Assembly (NCBI RefSeq): GCF_028640845.1
Contig: NC_080546.1
Coordinates: 14,295,520 to 14,359,519, forward strand
Length of the DNA stretch: 64,000 nt
Source of the DNA: Ahaetulla prasina
Taxonomy: Eukaryota; Chordata; Lepidosauria; Squamata; Colubridae
Direction of reading: 5' to 3'
In this document: positions 43,301-47,973 of the stretch, in pieces
Layout: each line of letters begins with the position of its first letter
Numbering within the stretch: the stretch's first letter is position 1
Position numbers and translations under genes: made by a program
Notes under the pieces: generated by a model
What the model was told of the DNA's origin: nothing
The model's database searches: none
Seen by the model: the letters and a program-made list of their open reading frames with translations, nothing else

Positions 43301-44827
43301 GCACTTGGAGGTTTATCTGTGTCTTCAGGGTCACCTGAGTTAGTGCTCCTGGTTCCTGTAGTCTGCAATTTTCCTCTGGAAACCCGTTCCTACTCACACA
43401 CCATTGGAAGGGTCTTCATCCCAAATTGTACAGCTAAAAGTCTGTAGAGATTCTCAGACACCCAGGTCATGGTTGTCCCAAAGGTGCTTTTTTTCAGGAG
43501 GCAACTGGACTTTCTTTTTTTTTCTCTTTTTCTTTTGAAGACGTTTCGCTTCTCATCCAAGAAGCTTCTTCAGCTCTGACTGGATGGTGGGGAATAGAAG
43601 GATTTATATTCCTTGCACACAGCTGGTCATTTAGAATAGAATAGAATAGAATTTTTTATTGGCCAAGTGTGATTGGACACACAAGGAATTTGTCTTGGTG
43701 CATATGCTCTCAGTGTACATAAAAGAAAAGATACGTTCATCAAGGTACATCCTTTTTTTTTTTTGCATCCTTTTAGAGCAGGGGTCTCCAATCCTGGCAA
43801 CTTTTAAGATCTGTGGACTTCAGCTCCCAGAATTCCTCAGCCAGCTTTACTTTGTTCAAGCACTTGGAGGTTTATCTGTGTCTTCAGGGTCACCTGAGTT
43901 AGTGCTCCTGGTTCCTGTAGTCTGCAATTTTCCTCTGGAAACCCGTTCCTACTCACACACCATTGGAAGGGTCTTCATCCCAAATTGAATAGCTAAAAGT
44001 CTACAGAAAATCTCAGTCATCCAATTCATGGTTGTCCCAAAGGTGCTTTTTTTCAGGAGGCAACTGGACTTTCTTTTTTTCCCCTTTTCTTTTGAAGACG
44101 TTTCGCTTCTCATCCAAGAAGCTTCTTCAGCTCTGACTGGATGGTGGGGAATAGAAGGATTTATATTCTTTGCACACACAGCTGGTCATTTGCATCCTTT
44201 TAGAGCAGGGATCTCCAATCCTGGCAACTTTAAGATCTGTGGACTTCAGCTCCCAGAATTCCTCAGCCAGCTTTGCAAAGTCTGAAAAGTTGCCAAGGTT
44301 GGAGACTCCTGGACTAGACCAGGGGTCTCCAACCTCGGCAACTTTAAGCCTGGAGGACTTCAACTCCCAGAACCCCCCAGCCAGCAAAGCTGGCTGGGGA
44401 ATTCTGGGAGTTGAAGTCCTCCAGGCTTAAAGTTGCCAAGGTTGGAGACCCCTGGACTAGACGACCTCGAAGGTCCCTTCCAACTCTTGTTATTCTACGT
44501 TTTCCTTTCCTCCAGCTTTGCAAAGCCAAAACGAAGCGAGCAGCCGGCGAGGCAGGCGAACTCACCGATGGGTTTATCCAGCCGCATGAGACGGAGGTAA
44601 GGCTGGAGCCAGAGCGGCGCCGTTTGCACCAAAGCCGCCGAGGAGGAAAGCGTCCCGGCTAAGCTGGTCCTCGACCCGGGAGGACGCACCGGTTCCCAGC
44701 TCGAAGCGGGGCCCGAGAGGGTCCGGAGAGCGGCCGAAGGGCAAAGAAGCCCCGACCTTCCCGGGCCGGGAAAAGGGGCTTGAAAGCGGCATAGAGCTGC
44801 CCGGCGGATCAGACGCGCCAGCCCCAT
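22244..44827 (-). CDS. COQ2: COQ2, 4-hydroxybenzoate polyprenyltransferase, complete (7 exons)
   Basis: Seven exons with matching phases (262, 167, 122, 86, 134, 189 and 150 bp; 1110 bp in all) encode 369 residues, close to the human protein length. COQ2 is the UbiA-family membrane prenyltransferase of the inner mitochondrial membrane that joins the polyprenyl tail to 4-hydroxybenzoate, the committed step of ubiquinone synthesis. The first about 70 residues are rich in Arg, Ala and Ser and look like a mitochondrial targeting sequence. They are followed by [19 protein letters not shown], the first aspartate-rich motif [12 protein letters not shown] (NDxxDxxxD form; Mg-diphosphate binding) in exon 2, and the second motif DTIYAHQDKSDD across the exon 5/6 junction. 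Hydrophobic segments between them fit the multi-spanning UbiA fold. All catalytic aspartates are intact and no exon is broken, so the gene looks functional. Introns are 0.7-6.6 kb and packed with repeats. The neighbours HPSE and PLAC8 are in the conserved vertebrate order. Confidence 0.95.
22538..22893. mobile_element. hAT MITE in COQ2 intron 6 with exact TSD
   Basis: CAGGGGTGTCAAACTC ... CAGTTTGATACCCCTG, flanked by GTATAAGG at 22530-22537 and 22894-22901. Confidence 0.88.
22934..23071. mobile_element. Foldback hAT MITE with TSD in COQ2 intron 6
   Basis: CAGGGGTCTCCAACC ... GGTTGGAGACCCCTG flanked by GACTAGAA on both sides; arms partly diverged. Confidence 0.85.
23249..23437 (-). CDS. COQ2: COQ2 exon 6
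   Basis: 189 bp (63 codons), acceptor TCTGTTTTAG, donor CAG|GTTAGA, phase 0 to 0. It begins [20 protein letters not shown], completing the second aspartate motif, and continues [20 protein letters not shown] through [19 protein letters not shown]. Mammalian COQ2 has DKRDD here, so the Ser is a substitution outside the metal-binding aspartates. Confidence 0.94.
23785..24645. mobile_element. Penelope-like inverted termini split by a hAT element and a nested foldback MITE
   Basis: Family-2 Penelope-like motifs occur antisense (23850-23888) and sense (24543-24585). Between them is a hAT element (about 23902-24538; GGGCTCTTCAAACTTTTTAA ... AGTTTGAAGACCCCTG), and inside that a foldback MITE (24079-24213). 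Lies in COQ2 intron 5. Confidence 0.65.
24646..25230. other. COQ2 intron 5, no named feature
   Basis: Contains a short GT run at 24666-24682; otherwise unclassified. Confidence 0.35.
25326..26345. mobile_element. Unclassified LINE-like sequence split by a hAT MITE (25680-26199)
   Basis: The hAT element CAGGGGTAGTCAATC ... GTTCACTACCACTG is flanked by ATGTAGAT at 25672-25679 and 26200-26207, an exact 8-bp duplication. The sequence on both sides (CTGGCTACAGCTGCCACCTGC ... GATGTTAAAACAGGACAGG) resembles a widespread reptile interspersed repeat; its class is uncertain. The same hAT family recurs at 38498-39000. Confidence 0.75.
26528..26661 (-). CDS. COQ2: COQ2 exon 5
   Basis: 134 bp, acceptor TTCCTTTAG, donor CAG|GTGACT, phase 1 to 0. 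It encodes [20 protein letters not shown], then [20 protein letters not shown] and [15 protein letters not shown] and YDTIYAHQ are signature stretches; the Asp and Tyr of DTIY start the second aspartate-rich motif. Confidence 0.95.
26704..26896. mobile_element. hAT MITE (CAGTGCTTCTCAA ends)
   Basis: CAGTGCTTCTCAATTATTTTC ... ACTATTTGAGAAGCACTG with near-identical flanks GGCTAAAC / GCCTAAAC. Located 40 bp upstream of the COQ2 exon 5 acceptor. Confidence 0.85.
26973..27570. mobile_element. Tigger-like MITE with nested tRNA-SINE
   Basis: Outer ends AGGTACTCCTCGACTTATGAC and GTAACTCGAGGAGTATTTGTA; a minus-strand CTATTGC-tail SINE occupies about 27105-27316. Confidence 0.7.
27577..27820 (+). mobile_element. 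tRNA-derived SINE (GAGCCGGTTTGGT family)
   Basis: tRNA-like head GAGCCGGTTTGGTCTAGTG and GAGTTCAAGTCC, body CCAGCTGGGTGACCTGGGCC and TCACCTCAAAGGGTTGTTG, A-rich end with AAAATAAAT. Minus copies at 30715-31055 and 37695-38400. Confidence 0.8.
27879..28009. mobile_element. Foldback hAT MITE variant
   Basis: CAGAGGTCTGCAAACTTGGC ... GCCAAGTTTGCAGACTCCT with flanks TTTAGGA on both sides. Confidence 0.8.
28133..29195. mobile_element. L2-like LINE RT fragment split by SINE, itself split by an RTE-type LINE
   Basis: Plus-strand RT segments ([20 protein letters not shown] at 28190-28260; [14 protein letters not shown] and [10 protein letters not shown] at 29080-29190, the latter the (F/Y)xDDTQ catalytic box) are separated by a minus-strand CTATTGC-tail SINE (28340-28397 and 28860-29050). 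The SINE in turn holds a minus-strand LINE fragment (28398-28850; [20 protein letters not shown] ... [19 protein letters not shown]). In COQ2 intron 4. Confidence 0.7.
29254..29607 (+). mobile_element. tRNA-derived SINE (GGTGGCTCAGTGACTAAG family)
   Basis: tRNA-like A box GTGGCTCAGTGACTAAG and B box GGTTCGAATCC, then conserved body TGGTGGGAAGGTAACAGCG and CACATGACCATGGAGACGTC, ending GAACCTTTGCCTTT. Copies at 37930-38283 (+), 55975-56107 (-) and 57752-57885 (-). Confidence 0.85.
30100..30664 (+). mobile_element. CR1 LINE 3' end plus pentanucleotide array
   Basis: CR1 ORF2 C-terminus ([40 protein letters not shown]) and 3' UTR to TTCCAACTCTGCTATTCTATT, continuing into TTCTA, TTCTG and CTCTA units to 30664. 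Confidence 0.85.
30715..31055 (-). mobile_element. tRNA-derived SINE (GAGCCGGTTTGGT family), minus
   Basis: Diverged copy; the segment CACCCAACTGGCTTTCATGCC / AGGACTAGAACTCACGATC is repeated (about 30900-30950 and 30965-31015), so the head region is duplicated. Confidence 0.7.
31049..31334. mobile_element. hAT MITE (TCAAACTCGATTTC family)
   Basis: GGGGTATCAAACTCGATTTC ... CGTGTTTGACACCCATG; ends imperfect. Confidence 0.7.
31514..31599 (-). CDS. COQ2: COQ2 exon 4
   Basis: 86 bp between acceptor TTTCTCACAG and donor G|GTAAGT; phase 2 to 1. It encodes [20 protein letters not shown] followed by [15 protein letters not shown]-x-(T/S)YWPQ is a conserved COQ2 segment at the end of a transmembrane helix. 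Confidence 0.94.
31940..32237. mobile_element. Foldback hAT MITE interrupted by a LINE tail with a 17-bp hairpin
   Basis: One arm (31940-32017) and the distal end (about 32208-32237) belong to the foldback MITE; flanks GCATATGC / GCCTATGC. The insertion (32018-32207) is a family-A LINE 3' tail beginning with a perfect 17-bp inverted repeat GGTAGGCACATTTGTGC / complement separated by 6 bp. Confidence 0.75.
32271..32392 (-). CDS. COQ2: COQ2 exon 3
   Basis: Acceptor TATTTTAG before 32392, donor AG|GTAAGT after 32271; 122 bp, phase 0 to 2. It encodes [20 protein letters not shown] and continues [20 protein letters not shown]. The TANRP(L/I)AAG block is a strongly conserved UbiA loop. The first 44 bp lie inside a tandem segmental duplication whose second copy is a truncated exon at 34015-34055. 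Confidence 0.94.
32762..33554 (+). mobile_element. CR1-L3 (Snake1-type) LINE 3' end with ATTCT array (copy 1)
   Basis: Longest copy in the window: ORF2 C-terminus [20 protein letters not shown] ... [20 protein letters not shown] ... [20 protein letters not shown], then 3' UTR and about 19 ATTCT units from 33459. Confidence 0.85.
33566..33960 (-). mobile_element. Solo LTR-like element (copy 1)
   Basis: TGTCAGGGTTCC ... GGCTTGACACA gives short inverted TG...CA ends; the minus strand carries AATAAAATGAAACTTTG as a poly(A) signal. No internal coding region is present. No clear target duplication. Confidence 0.65.
34015..34055 (-). pseudogene. COQ2: Truncated duplicate of COQ2 exon 3
   Basis: 41 bp after an intact acceptor (TATTTTAG) match the start of exon 3 but lack 3 bp, removing the Arg of the TANRP motif (reading TANPLAAG), and stop at the duplication junction without a splice donor. 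It is upstream of the true exon 3 in transcription order and could act only as a decoy acceptor. Confidence 0.85.
34425..35211 (+). mobile_element. CR1-L3 (Snake1-type) LINE 3' end with ATTCT array (copy 2)
   Basis: Copy of 32762-33554 carried by the segmental duplication; the frame differs near LLPSK by a small deletion (CAAAGCAGC in place of CAAAACGACGC). Confidence 0.85.
35222..35616 (-). mobile_element. Solo LTR-like element (copy 2)
   Basis: Second, same-length (395 bp) copy of 33566-33960, present because of the tandem duplication and not through independent insertion. Confidence 0.65.
35671..36087. other. COQ2 intron 2, no named feature
   Basis: AT-rich, unclassified. Confidence 0.35.
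36088..36646 (-). mobile_element. Solo LTR, 559 bp
   Basis: Plus strand starts TGTTGTGACCC and ends CCACAACA, perfect TG...CA inverted tips, with flanks TGACG / TGATG as a 4-of-5 target duplication. Minus orientation: U3 with an acidic-coding-like stretch resembling 5620-6280, then GGCTTAAAACAG as TATA-like sequence. No internal domain, so a solo LTR left by recombination. Confidence 0.75.
36732..36832. repeat. Long inverted repeat (hairpin, arms about 45 bp)
   Basis: TGTCTTCAGGAGAAACTAT... on the left is answered by ...ATAGTTTCTCCTAAAGACA on the right, with AAACCACAG/CTATGGTT in the loop side. Probably a small foldback element of unknown family. Confidence 0.75.
37173..37513. mobile_element. 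hAT MITE with transposase remnants and exact TSD
   Basis: CAGGGGTCGGCAACC ... GGTTGCTGACCCCTG flanked by CTTTAAGG (37165-37172 and 37514-37521). The minus strand keeps short coding remnants, [18 protein letters not shown] joined to [19 protein letters not shown], which are separate blocks of hAT (GTF2IRD2/ZMYM6-like) transposases brought together by internal deletion. Confidence 0.85.
37695..38400. mobile_element. tRNA-SINE (minus) split by another tRNA-SINE (plus)
   Basis: GAGCCGGTTTGGT-family SINE on the minus strand (37695-37925 and 38285-38400) interrupted by a plus-strand GGTGGCTCAGTGG-family SINE (37930-38283, ending GAACCTTTACCTTTACCTT). Confidence 0.75.
38498..39000. mobile_element. 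hAT MITE next to COQ2 exon 2, exact TSD
   Basis: CAGGGGTAGTCAATC ... GTTGACTACCACTG flanked by AAATAGGA at 38490-38497 and 39001-39008. Same family as 25680-26199. The target duplication ends 21 bp from the donor side of COQ2 exon 2. Confidence 0.92.
39030..39196 (-). CDS. COQ2: COQ2 exon 2 (first aspartate motif)
   Basis: Acceptor TTTTTAG before 39196 and donor AAAAAG|GTAGAA after 39030; 167 bp, phase 1 to 0. It encodes [20 protein letters not shown]..., then [20 protein letters not shown] and VDYDKK. The NDxxDxxxD motif binds the polyprenyl diphosphate through magnesium. A hAT MITE ends 30 bp beyond the donor side of this exon. Confidence 0.95.
39200..39925. other. COQ2 intron 1, no named feature
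   Basis: Unclassified, with T-rich runs at 39328 and 39496. Confidence 0.35.
39930..40064. mobile_element. Foldback hAT MITE with exact TSD
   Basis: CAGGGGTCGCCAACC ... GGTTGGAGACCCCTG flanked by CCCTAAAG at 39922-39929 and 40065-40072; arms nearly perfect. Confidence 0.9.
40293..40432 (+). mobile_element. Short SINE with tRNA-like head and CR1-like tail
   Basis: GGGGGCTCAGTGGCTAACAC and CAGTTCGAATCCCTAG (pol III boxes) joined to TAGGTCTCCTGCGTGAGC, GGGGGTTGGACTAGATGACC and CTTCCAACTCTGTTACTGTTAC, the CR1 3' tip. Confidence 0.75.
40655..41050. mobile_element. Tigger-like MITE
   Basis: GGCAGTCCTCAACCACAATTG ... TATAAATCGAGGACTAGCTGT with typical interior (GATCACCTGACCATGGGGATGC). Preceded by an AAAT repeat (40612-40640). 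Confidence 0.65.
41200..41430. mobile_element. Penelope-like termini, inverted pair
   Basis: Antisense GAAGACGTTTCGCTTCTCATCC (41252) and sense GATGAGAAGCGAAATGTCTTC (41341) face each other across CTGACTGAATCATTCCCC, with AGGCAACTGGACTTTCTT/its complement outside. The CUGAAGA part is mutated in both (CCAAAGA, CCGAAGA). Confidence 0.65.
41450..41870. mobile_element. Tigger-like MITE (diverged)
   Basis: AGCTAGTCCTCATCTTACAGC ... GGTCCTAACTCGAGGACTACCTGT; interior GACCGTTGTTTTTCACATTTTC and CTTAACAACCGTGGCAGG. Confidence 0.65.
42068..42395 (+). repeat. 41-bp minisatellite, 8 units, inside a hAT MITE
   Basis: Units AGGGGAAGGATACTGCAAAA + TCCCCATTCCCACCCCATTCC start every 41 bp from 42068 to 42355. 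Units 2 and 5 share the variant AACAAACTCC, suggesting a 3-unit (123-bp) higher-order duplication. The host MITE runs about 41990-42488 (TGGTGAAATCCAATTTTTTT ... GCTGGAATTCACTCC). Confidence 0.92.
42742..43015 (+). mobile_element. tRNA-derived SINE (TCTTCGGAGAAGGGCGG family)
   Basis: Head with TTATTAAGAACACAAAGCC and GCAGGTTCGAGCCC, body AAGGTTGACTCAGCCTTCC, end CCGTCCTGAGTCTTCGGAG and AAACAAAACAAAAC. A second copy is at 50505-50770. Inserted in a Penelope-like unit. Confidence 0.75.
43143..43282. mobile_element. Foldback hAT MITE with exact TSD
   Basis: CAGGGTTCTCCAACCCTGGC ... GGTTGGAGAACCCCG flanked by TTTTAGAG (43135-43142 and 43283-43290). Confidence 0.88.
43537..43574 (-). ncRNA. Hammerhead-like core in Penelope-like repeat (unit 2)
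   Basis: Minus strand: CUGAAGA, A, GCUUCU-UGGAUG-AGAAGC (6-bp stem II), GAAA, CGUC. It matches the CUGANGA...GAAA...UC core with one extra base before stem II and almost no stem III, the form reported for Penelope-associated hammerheads that act as dimers. Activity untested. Confidence 0.45.
44094..44131 (-). ncRNA. Hammerhead-like core in Penelope-like repeat (unit 3)
   Basis: Identical core to 43537-43574, about 557 bp away in the same orientation, so a transcript through both could form a dimeric fold. Confidence 0.45.
44206..44311. mobile_element. Foldback hAT MITE, one arm shortened
   Basis: CAGGGATCTCCAATCCTGGC ... GGTTGGAGACTCCTG; most of the second arm is deleted. Directly followed by a second MITE at 44320. 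Confidence 0.75.
44320..44454. mobile_element. Foldback hAT MITE with exact TSD, 112 bp from COQ2 exon 1
   Basis: CAGGGGTCTCCAACCTCGGC ... GGTTGGAGACCCCTG flanked by GACTAGAC at 44312-44319 and 44455-44462; arms nearly perfect, so probably young. Confidence 0.9.
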
Positions 44828-44910
44828 TCCGGCCCCGGATTTCTCCCCCCTCCCCTTCCGTGACGTCACCGGAGGGGGTTACTTTCCTCCTCCAAGAGCC
44901 AATCGGAAGC
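44560..44910 (-). promoter_or_regulatory. COQ2: COQ2 CpG-rich promoter and 5' UTR region
   Basis: A GC- and CpG-rich block, unlike its AT-rich surroundings, covers exon 1 and the sequence upstream. It contains a perfect palindromic cAMP-response element TGACGTCA (44861-44868, 34 bp before the ATG), a CCAAT box at 44899-44903 next to a GGAAG ETS-like site, and no TATA box. This is the usual form of a housekeeping nuclear gene for a mitochondrial protein. The transcription start is not fixed by the sequence; the CRE is so close to the ATG that it may lie in or just before the 5' UTR. Confidence 0.65.
44566..44827 (-). CDS. COQ2: COQ2 exon 1 (coding part)
   Basis: ATG at 44827 opens [15 protein letters not shown]..., an arginine-rich amphipathic presequence expected for a mitochondrial protein, and ends with [13 protein letters not shown] plus one base before the donor GTGAGT (exon end 44566, phase 1). 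An in-frame GTG further upstream is not a plausible start. The exon lies in a GC- and CpG-rich block. The N-terminal about 70 residues are not conserved between vertebrates, so the start rests on position, presequence character and overall length. Confidence 0.9.
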
Positions 44911-45023
44911 GTGGCCTAAAGAGGCACGAAAAAGAAAAGTCCTACCTCGCGTTCCGGCTCTGCGTCGCCTTCGGGTACTGCTGCGGGGGCCGGGTTTGGA
45001 GTAAAAACCAGCGTTATCCGGAG

Positions 45024-45137
45024 CAGGGCTCTCCGACCTTGGCAACTTTCAAGACTTCTGGACTTCAAATCCCAGAATTCCTTAGCCAGCTTTGCTGAGC
45101 TTTGCTGGCTGAGGAACTCTGGGAGTTGAAGTCCAGC
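45024..45137. mobile_element. Foldback hAT MITE, truncated
   Basis: CAGGGCTCTCCGACCTTGGC and TTGCTGGCTGAGGAACTCTG ... GTTGAAGTCCAG; distal end lost. Upstream of the COQ2 promoter. Confidence 0.75.
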
Positions 45138-45271
45138 CTTGCCCCCCCCACCCGTCAGGGATAAGAAGCGAGATGGAGGGAATGCGCCGAAAGGAAAGAT
45201 TCGGAGCGTGGGCTGATTTAAGCCTTTCTTCTGCAAAACTGGGGAAATTGAACAATTAATCAGTGGAAATA

Positions 45272-46025
45272 ATAGAATAGAATAGAATAGAATAGAATAG
45301 AATAGAATAGAATAGAATAGAATAGAATAGAATAGAATAGAATAGCATTTTTTATTGGCCAGGTGTGATTGGACACACAAGGAATTTGTCTTTGGAATAG
45401 AATAGAATAGAATAGAATTTTTTATTGGCCAAGTGTGATTGGACACACAAGGAATTTGTCTTGGTGCATATGCTCTCAGTGTACATAAAAGAAAAGATAC
45501 GTTCATCAAGGTACAACATTTACAACACAATTGATGGTCAATATATCAATATAAATCATAAGGATTGCCAGCAACAAGTGAGAGCAAATGCTCTCAGTGT
45601 ACATTAAAAGAAAAGATACCTTCATCAAGAATCATAAGGTACAACACTTAATGATAGTCATAGGGTACAAATAAGCTATCAGGAAACAATATCAATGTAA
45701 ATCGTAAGGATACAAGCAACAAAGTTACAGTCACGCAGTCCTAAGTAGGAGGAGATGGGTGTTAGGAACAATGAGAAGATTAATAGTAGCGCAGATTTAG
45801 TGAATAGTTTGACAGTCTTGAGGGAATTATTTGTTTAGCAGAGTGATGGTGTTTGGGAAAAAGCTGTCCTTGTGTCTAGTTGTTCTGGGGTGCCGTGCTC
45901 TGTAGCGTCTTTTTGAGGGTAGGAGTTGTAACAGTTTATGTCCAGGATGTGAGGGGTCTGTAGATATTTTCACAGCCCTCTTTTTAACTTGTGCAGTATA
46001 CAGGTCCTCAATGGAAGGCAGGTTG
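45272..46025 (-). mobile_element. CR1-L3-type LINE 3' ends with AGAAT arrays
   Basis: AGAAT/AATAG arrays (45272-45344 and 45397-45418) sit at the 3' tips of two minus-strand copies of the 505-1000 element (TTTTTATTGGCCAAGTGTGATTGG). The second extends to about 46025 (CCTCAATGGAAGGCAGGTTGG) with an internal duplication of GCATATGCTCTCAGTGTACAT. Confidence 0.8.
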
Positions 46026-46035
46026 GTAAGAATAA

Positions 46036-46104
46036 AATGGAAATGGAAATGGAAATGGAAATGGAATGGAATGGAATGGAATGGAATAGAATAGAATAGA
46101 ATAA
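46036..46104 (+). repeat. (GGAAAT)n/(GGAAT)n/(AGAAT)n microsatellite
   Basis: Unit changes from GGAAAT to GGAAT to AGAAT, then joins a minus-strand CR1 3' tip. Confidence 0.9.
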
Positions 46105-46420
46105 CAGAGTTGGAAGGGACCTTGGAGGTCTTCTAGTCCAACCCTCTGCTTAGGCAGGAAACCCTACACCATGTCAGACAAATGGTTTATCCAACATCTT
46201 CTTAAAAACTTCCAGTGTTGGAGCATTCACAACTTCTAGAGGCAAGTTGTTCCACTGATTGTTAACTTGCCTCTAAAGGTTGTGAATGCTACAACACAGA
46301 AAGTTTTTAAGAAGATGTTGGATAACCATTTGTGTGAACATGGTGTAGGGTTTCCTCTATCTAAACAGGGGGTTGGACTAGAAAACGTCCAAGGTCCCTT
46401 CCAACTCTGTTATTCTACTT
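46104..46420. mobile_element. CR1 3' ends joined head to head
   Basis: Minus-strand CR1 3' end (46104-46262) joined to a plus-strand one (46263-46420): CAAGTTGTTCCACTGATTGTTAACTTGCC at the centre. Together they form a near-palindrome of about 315 bp. Confidence 0.75.
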
Positions 46421-46499
46421 CTAAATGCTGCCAAATGCGAGTCTCCTGTACCTGTTGAAATAACGCAGCACCTGCTGCAAGGAATGTGCACAAAGCTGG

Positions 46500-46690
46500 T
46501 GTTTCTCAACCTTTGCTTATTTATCCCCAAGGTGCCTTTGCGTTCCCCACCATCCTGTCAGAGCTGAAGCAGCTTAGAGAAGCAAAATGTCTTCAAAAAC
46601 AAAAAACAACAACAATAAGGAAGTTCGGTTGCCTTCTGAAAAAAGCACTTTTGGGACAACCATGACCTGGAGGAGGACTGAGAATCTTTA
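46500..46690. mobile_element. Degraded Penelope-like terminus
   Basis: AGAGCTGAAGCAGCTTAGAG, AAAATGTCTTCAAAAAC, GTTGCCTTCTGAAAAAAGC and ACAACCATGACCTGGAGG in sense orientation; ribozyme-like core broken. Confidence 0.6.
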
Positions 46691-46769
46691 CAGATTTGAG
46701 TTATTTAAGAGTTCTCAAATCTTCTGCTCGAAATAAAATTCCCTATCCCACCAGGATTGAAATCTGAAG

Positions 46770-47150
46770 TCTAGAAAGCCTCGAACTACGCTGTCTACGT
46801 TCTGACCTATGCTTAGTTCATAAGATTATTTACCAAAACGTTCTACCTGTAAATGAATACTTTAATTTCAACCATAACAATACAAGGGCCATCAATAGAT
46901 TTAAATTCAATGTAATTCGCTCTAATCTTAATTGTAGGAAATATGACTTCTGCAATAGAGGAGTAAATGTCTGGAACACTCTACCTGATCCTGTTGTTAG
47001 TCCCTCTAATCCCCATACCTTTCACTGTAAACTGTCTACCGTGGACCTTTCATGTTTAGAGGTCCCTAAGGGGGCGTGCATAAGCGCACCAGCGTGCCTA
47101 CCGTCCCTGTCCTATTGTTCTCAATTTTATGTAATCATTCTAGGTGTTTA
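46770..47150 (+). mobile_element. Family-A LINE 3' end
   Basis: Diverged copy of the 1-484 element (TCTAGAAAGCCTCGAACTACG ... GTGCATAAGCGCACCAGCGTG and CCGTCCCTGTCCTATTG). Confidence 0.75.
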
Positions 47151-47154
47151 GAAT

Positions 47155-47590
47155 TTTTAGAATAGAATTAGAATATAATTTTTTTTTAATTGGCCAAGTG
47201 TGATTGGACACACAAGGAATTTGTCTTGGTGCATATGCTCTCAGTGTACATAAAAGAAAAGATACGTTCATCAAGGTACAACATTTACAACACAATTGAT
47301 GATCAATATATCAATATAAATCATAAGGATTGCCAGCAACAAGTTATAGTCATACAGTCATAAGTGGAAAGAGATTGGTGATGGGAACTATGAAACGATT
47401 AATAGTAGTGCAGATTCAGTAAATAGTCTGACAGTGTTGAGGGAATTATTTGTTTAGCAGAGTGATGACCTTCGGGAAAAAACTGTTCTTGTGTCTAGTT
47501 GTTCTGGTGTGCAGTGCTCTATAGCGTCGTTTTGAGGGTAGGAGTTGAAACGGTTTATGTCCAGGATGCGAGGGATCTGCAAATATTTAT
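47155..47590 (-). mobile_element. CR1-L3-type LINE 3' end, minus
   Basis: TTAATTGGCCAAGTGTGATTGG ... ATGTCCAGGATGCGAGGGATC, complement of the 3' end at 505-940, with a very short AGAAT tail. Confidence 0.8.
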
Positions 47591-47973
47591 AGCTATATTT
47601 TGCCGATTTTTTTTTGGTGCCAAATTTTTTTCATGTATCCATGTCTGTATCTACTCTGTTACTTGTTTTCTTGTATTTGTTGAAAAATAAATAAATAAAT
47701 AAAATCATCATCATCATCATCACAGAGCAAAATGTCAGTTTGGCAACACAGGGAAACCAGTGTTATTTCCCAATTAAAAAATAAAGGATATTTTATATTT
47801 CTACCAGAGTTTGTTCATTGAAGAACTTAGTAGAAGAGTTTTCTTTTTCTTTTTTCTTTTTTTTTGTTGCTGCGGTGATCTATTCTTCCCCCATCTACTA
47901 TTAAGCTTTGTTTTCTTTGCACAGCAGAGTAAATAACTAAGAAACGCACATGTATGGTATCAATATAAAAACT

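Larger units (their letters stand above)
42660..44200 (-). mobile_element. Tandem array of Penelope-like terminal repeats (three units)
   Basis: Three head-to-tail units on the minus strand share the order CAAATTG(T/A)A(C/T)AGCTAAAAGTC, CAGGTCATGGTTGTCCCAAAGG, CAGGAGGCAACTGGACTTTC, GAAGACGTTTCGCTTCTCATCC, CTCTGACTGGATGGTGGGG and CACTTGGAGGTTTATCTGTG as read on the plus strand, starting near 42670, 43440 and 43990. Unit 1 is split by a SINE (42742-43015); units 1 and 2 carry foldback MITEs at the same site (43143 and 43779). Head-to-tail terminal repeats are typical of Penelope-like elements. In COQ2 intron 1. Confidence 0.65.

Noticed and set aside
44828..44869. Longer COQ2 N-terminus starting upstream of 44827
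   Set aside because: The upstream in-frame start is GTG, not ATG; 44827 is the first ATG and begins a typical presequence.
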